Assembly: GCA_023249165.1 (NCBI GenBank)
Contig: JAHFDE010000097.1
Location: forward strand, 1-8,073
Source of the DNA: Candidatus Methylomirabilota bacterium
GTDB lineage: Bacteria > Methylomirabilota > Methylomirabilia > Methylomirabilales > CSP1-5
Length of the DNA: 8,073 nucleotides
Reading direction: 5' to 3'
Shown here: in pieces, positions 6,679-8,073 of the stretch
Numbering within the stretch: the stretch's first letter is position 1
How the letters are laid out: each line of letters opens with the position of its first letter
Notes under the pieces: model-generated
Database searches by the model: none
Seen by the model: the letters and a program-made list of their open reading frames with translations, nothing else
What the model was told of the DNA's origin: nothing
Translations under genes and position numbers: made by a program

Positions 6679-7125
6679 ATGAGTCGCGCGTATCCCTCCC
6701 GTCCCGTTGTGGCTGTCGGTGCCATCGTGGTGAAGGCTGGCAAGGTGTTGCTGGTGCGTCGCCGGAGGGAACCGAGTCGGGGTCTCTGGAGCCTGCCCGG
6801 AGGGGCAGTGAGGCGTGGCGAGGGACTGAGGGAGGCGGTGGCCCGCGAGGTCACGGAAGAGTGCGGGATCGATGTGAGGGTGGAAGAGGTCGTGGAGGTG
6901 ATGGACCGGATCTATACCGACCCCGAGGGTCATGTTCGGTACCACTATGTGATCATCGACTTCCTCGCTTCCTGGCGTAAAGGAAGATTGCAGGCCGCCT
7001 CGGATATCTCCGAGGCTTTGTGGGTCGATCCCGCCGCCATCGGAGACCTCCCCCTGACTGCGGGGTTGGTCCCGGTGATCACGAAGGCCCTGCGCCTCAG
7101 GCGCCGGCGGGTGGGAGGAAATTGA
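6679..7125 (+). CDS. Nudix hydrolase, ADP-ribose pyrophosphatase-like
   Basis: This enzyme should hydrolyse a nucleoside diphosphate linked to another group, using divalent metal. The exact substrate cannot be read from the sequence, though the overall form resembles small ADP-ribose pyrophosphatase or MutT-like proteins. From ATG 6679 it is 148 residues. The Nudix box is perfect: G42, five residues, E48, seven residues, then REVTEECGI (56-64) with metal-binding glutamates E57, E60 and E61. It is preceded by GLWSLPGG (35-42). The C-terminus is Arg-rich (LRLRRRRVGG). An in-frame GTG at 6649 would add ten residues, but it lies in the -35 of the opposite promoter. GGAG at 6673-6676 is only two bases before the ATG, closer than ideal. 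Family homologues begin similarly to MSRAYPSRPVVAVGAIVV, so 6679 is preferred. It faces away from the zinc-ribbon gene. Confidence 0.94.
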   Translation: MSRAYPSRPVVAVGAIVVKAGKVLLVRRRREPSRGLWSLPGGAVRRGEGLREAVAREVTEECGIDVRVEEVVEVMDRIYTDPEGHVRYHYVIIDFLASWRKGRLQAASDISEALWVDPAAIGDLPLTAGLVPVITKALRLRRRRVGGN

Positions 7126-7150
7126 CCCTCCGTTTCTCCCGTGCTAGAGT
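7122..7150 (+). promoter_or_regulatory. Extended -10 sigma70 promoter for thiS-thiG
   Basis: TTGACC (7122-7127), a 17-base spacer and TAGAGT (7145-7150) preceded directly by TGC, an extended -10 element. The -35 overlaps the stop codon of the Nudix gene. The start site would fall near 7157, leaving a leader of about 44 bases before thiS. It suggests that the thiamin genes have their own transcription unit. Confidence 0.65.
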
Positions 7151-7153
7151 AAT

Positions 7154-7176
7154 GGGAGCTGCACACGGAGCTTCCC
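7154..7176 (+). other. Small hairpin in the thiS leader
   Basis: GGGAGCT (7154-7160) can pair with AGCTTCCC (7169-7176) over seven pairs with one bulged T, around an eight-base loop. It lies at or just after the predicted transcription start. It is too short for a TPP riboswitch, and no thi-box sequence is present. It could be a 5'-stabilising stem or chance. Confidence 0.35.
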
Positions 7177-7200
7177 TGGAAAACTGCGCAGGCCCAGCCT

Positions 7201-7416
7201 ATGCAGATCCGACTGAACGGCCAGGCCCGAGATGTGAGTGACGGAATCACCGTCGCCGGACTGCTCCACGACCTCAGGGTTCCTCCTGAGCGAGTGGCGG
7301 TCCTGGTCAACCAGGGGATCATCAAGAAGCCCTCCTACGGATCCACGATGCTCCGGGACGGGGACGCGGTGGAGGTCCTCACCGTCATGGCCGGGGGGAT
7401 GGAGGAGATCCGATGA
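7201..7416 (+). CDS. thiS: Thiamin sulfur-carrier protein ThiS, with a five-residue tail after Gly-Gly
   Basis: This small ubiquitin-like protein carries sulfur as a C-terminal thiocarboxylate to ThiG for building the thiazole ring of thiamin. The family form is seen in MQIRLNGQARDV, ITVAGLLHDL, PERVAVLVNQGII and LRDGDAVEVLTVMAGG. ThiS proteins normally end exactly at Gly-Gly. Here G65-G66 are followed by MEEIR before the stop, so either a protease must trim the tail or activation is unusual. The tail codons contain the GGAGG ribosome site of thiG, and the stop overlaps the thiG ATG (ATGA). No good ribosome site precedes the ATG at 7201; the best is a weak AGG at 7190-7192. The call rests on family pattern and adjacency to thiG. 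Confidence 0.94.
   Translation: MQIRLNGQARDVSDGITVAGLLHDLRVPPERVAVLVNQGIIKKPSYGSTMLRDGDAVEVLTVMAGGMEEIR
7401..7407 (+). promoter_or_regulatory. Ribosome-binding site of thiG inside the thiS tail
   Basis: GGAGGAG ends five bases before the thiG ATG at 7413. It is made of the codons that extend ThiS past its Gly-Gly, which ties the tail to translational coupling. Confidence 0.8.
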
Positions 7417-8073
7417 CGGGACATAAAGACGAGCCGCTCAAGTTCGGCGGGAAGGAATTCACGTCGCGCCTCATCATCGGCAGCAGCAAGTACCCGGACC
7501 CTGCTATCATGCAGAAGGCGTGGGAGGCCTCGGGGGCCGAGATCATCACCGTGGCCATCCGGCGCATGAACCTGGCCACCGGAGGCTCGTTGTTGGATTA
7601 TGTCGACCTGAGCCGCTACACCCTGCTCCCCAACACGGCAGGATGCTATACAGGCGAGGAGGCGGTGAAAACCTCGTTCATCGCCCGCGAGATGGGACTG
7701 TCCGATATGATCAAGCTGGAGGTCATCGGGGACGAGAAGACCCTCTTCCCCGACACGGCGGCGTTGGTGGAGGCGACGAAGATCCTGGTCAAGGAGGGCT
7801 TCATCGTCCTGCCGTATACCAACGATGACCCGATCGTGGCCAAGAAGCTCGAAGACGCCGGGGCAGCCGCCGTGATGCCGCTCGGGGCCCCGATCGGCTC
7901 GGGCGCCGGCATCCGGAACCCCTACAACATCAGGATCATCCAGGAGATGGTGCGGGTGCCGGTCATCGTCGATGCCGGGGTGGGGACCGCCTCCGATGCG
8001 GCGGTGGCCATGGAGCTCGGTTGCGATGGCGTGCTGATGAACACGGGGATCGCGATGGCGAAGGATCCGGTGG
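7413..8073 (+). CDS. thiG: Thiazole synthase ThiG, 3' partial
   Basis: ThiG builds the thiazole phosphate of thiamin from 1-deoxy-D-xylulose 5-phosphate, dehydroglycine and sulfur delivered by ThiS thiocarboxylate, in the cytoplasm. The frame is open from the ATG to the window end (220 codons of a family usually about 255-270), so only the C-terminus is missing. A TIM-barrel pattern is clear: FTSRLIIGSSKYPD (16-29), VAIRRMN, LLPNTAGCYTGEEAV (71-85) and DMIKLEVIGD (98-107), with K101 the Schiff-base lysine. Then come PLGAPIGSGAGI (156-167), VPVIVDAGVGTASDAA (182-197) and CDGVLMNTGIA (204-214). The ATG overlaps the thiS stop and has GGAGGAG just upstream. Other thiazole genes such as thiH or thiO, thiF or thiE may follow outside the window. 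Confidence 0.98.
   Translation, partial: MTGHKDEPLKFGGKEFTSRLIIGSSKYPDPAIMQKAWEASGAEIITVAIRRMNLATGGSLLDYVDLSRYTLLPNTAGCYTGEEAVKTSFIAREMGLSDMIKLEVIGDEKTLFPDTAALVEATKILVKEGFIVLPYTNDDPIVAKKLEDAGAAAVMPLGAPIGSGAGIRNPYNIRIIQEMVRVPVIVDAGVGTASDAAVAMELGCDGVLMNTGIAMAKDPV

Noticed and set aside
6254..6682. Plus-strand frame of 142 codons over the zinc-ribbon gene
   Set aside because: The minus-strand gene has a clear family signature, ribosome site and promoter; this frame has none.
7126..7200. TPP riboswitch before thiS
   Set aside because: The gap is only 75 bases and lacks the conserved thi-box sequences.

Overview
The window is GC-rich, densely packed chromosomal DNA from a Gram-negative-type bacterium. 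It holds mostly housekeeping genes, plus one signalling gene at the left edge that deserves attention. The gene order dxr-rseP-ispG-proS, next to an FmdB-type zinc-ribbon gene, a Nudix gene and thiS-thiG, fits deltaproteobacterial-type lineages or candidate phyla such as NC10/Methylomirabilota. That placement is an impression from gene order, GC content and protein style, not a tested one.

Layout. Bases 1-3264 (+) form a tightly coupled run: the end of a receiver-like-GGDEF gene, then dxr, then rseP, joined by two ATGA stop/start overlaps of 4 bases. Bases 3265-3402 are a gap with a possible promoter and an unusual array of 7-base repeats. The array is arranged so that its two halves can pair, and it runs into the ribosome-binding site of ispG. 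Bases 3403-6253 (+) hold ispG and proS. A small zinc-ribbon gene (6260-6580, -) converges on proS with only 6 bases between the stop codons. It is driven by a near-consensus sigma70 promoter in a short divergent gap. A Nudix hydrolase gene (6679-7125, +) leaves the other side of that gap. thiS and thiG (+, thiG cut by the window end) follow behind their own apparent extended -10 promoter.

How the genes fit together. Dxr and IspG are two steps of the MEP isoprenoid pathway. RseP is an intramembrane protease of the envelope-stress type. ProS charges tRNA-Pro. ThiS and ThiG make the thiazole half of thiamin from 1-deoxy-D-xylulose 5-phosphate, which is also the substrate of Dxr, so both branches from that metabolite are encoded here.

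Main point of interest. The GGDEF domain has an intact GGDEF motif and an RxxD inhibitory site. However, the aspartate that normally contacts the guanine base (in the 'GHxxGD' segment) is serine. From established work, this is the signature change of Hypr GGDEF enzymes, which make 3',3'-cyclic AMP-GMP instead of only cyclic di-GMP. The receiver-like remnant before it also lacks the usual switch residues. Other points are the heptad array before ispG and a ThiS that continues five residues past its Gly-Gly terminus.
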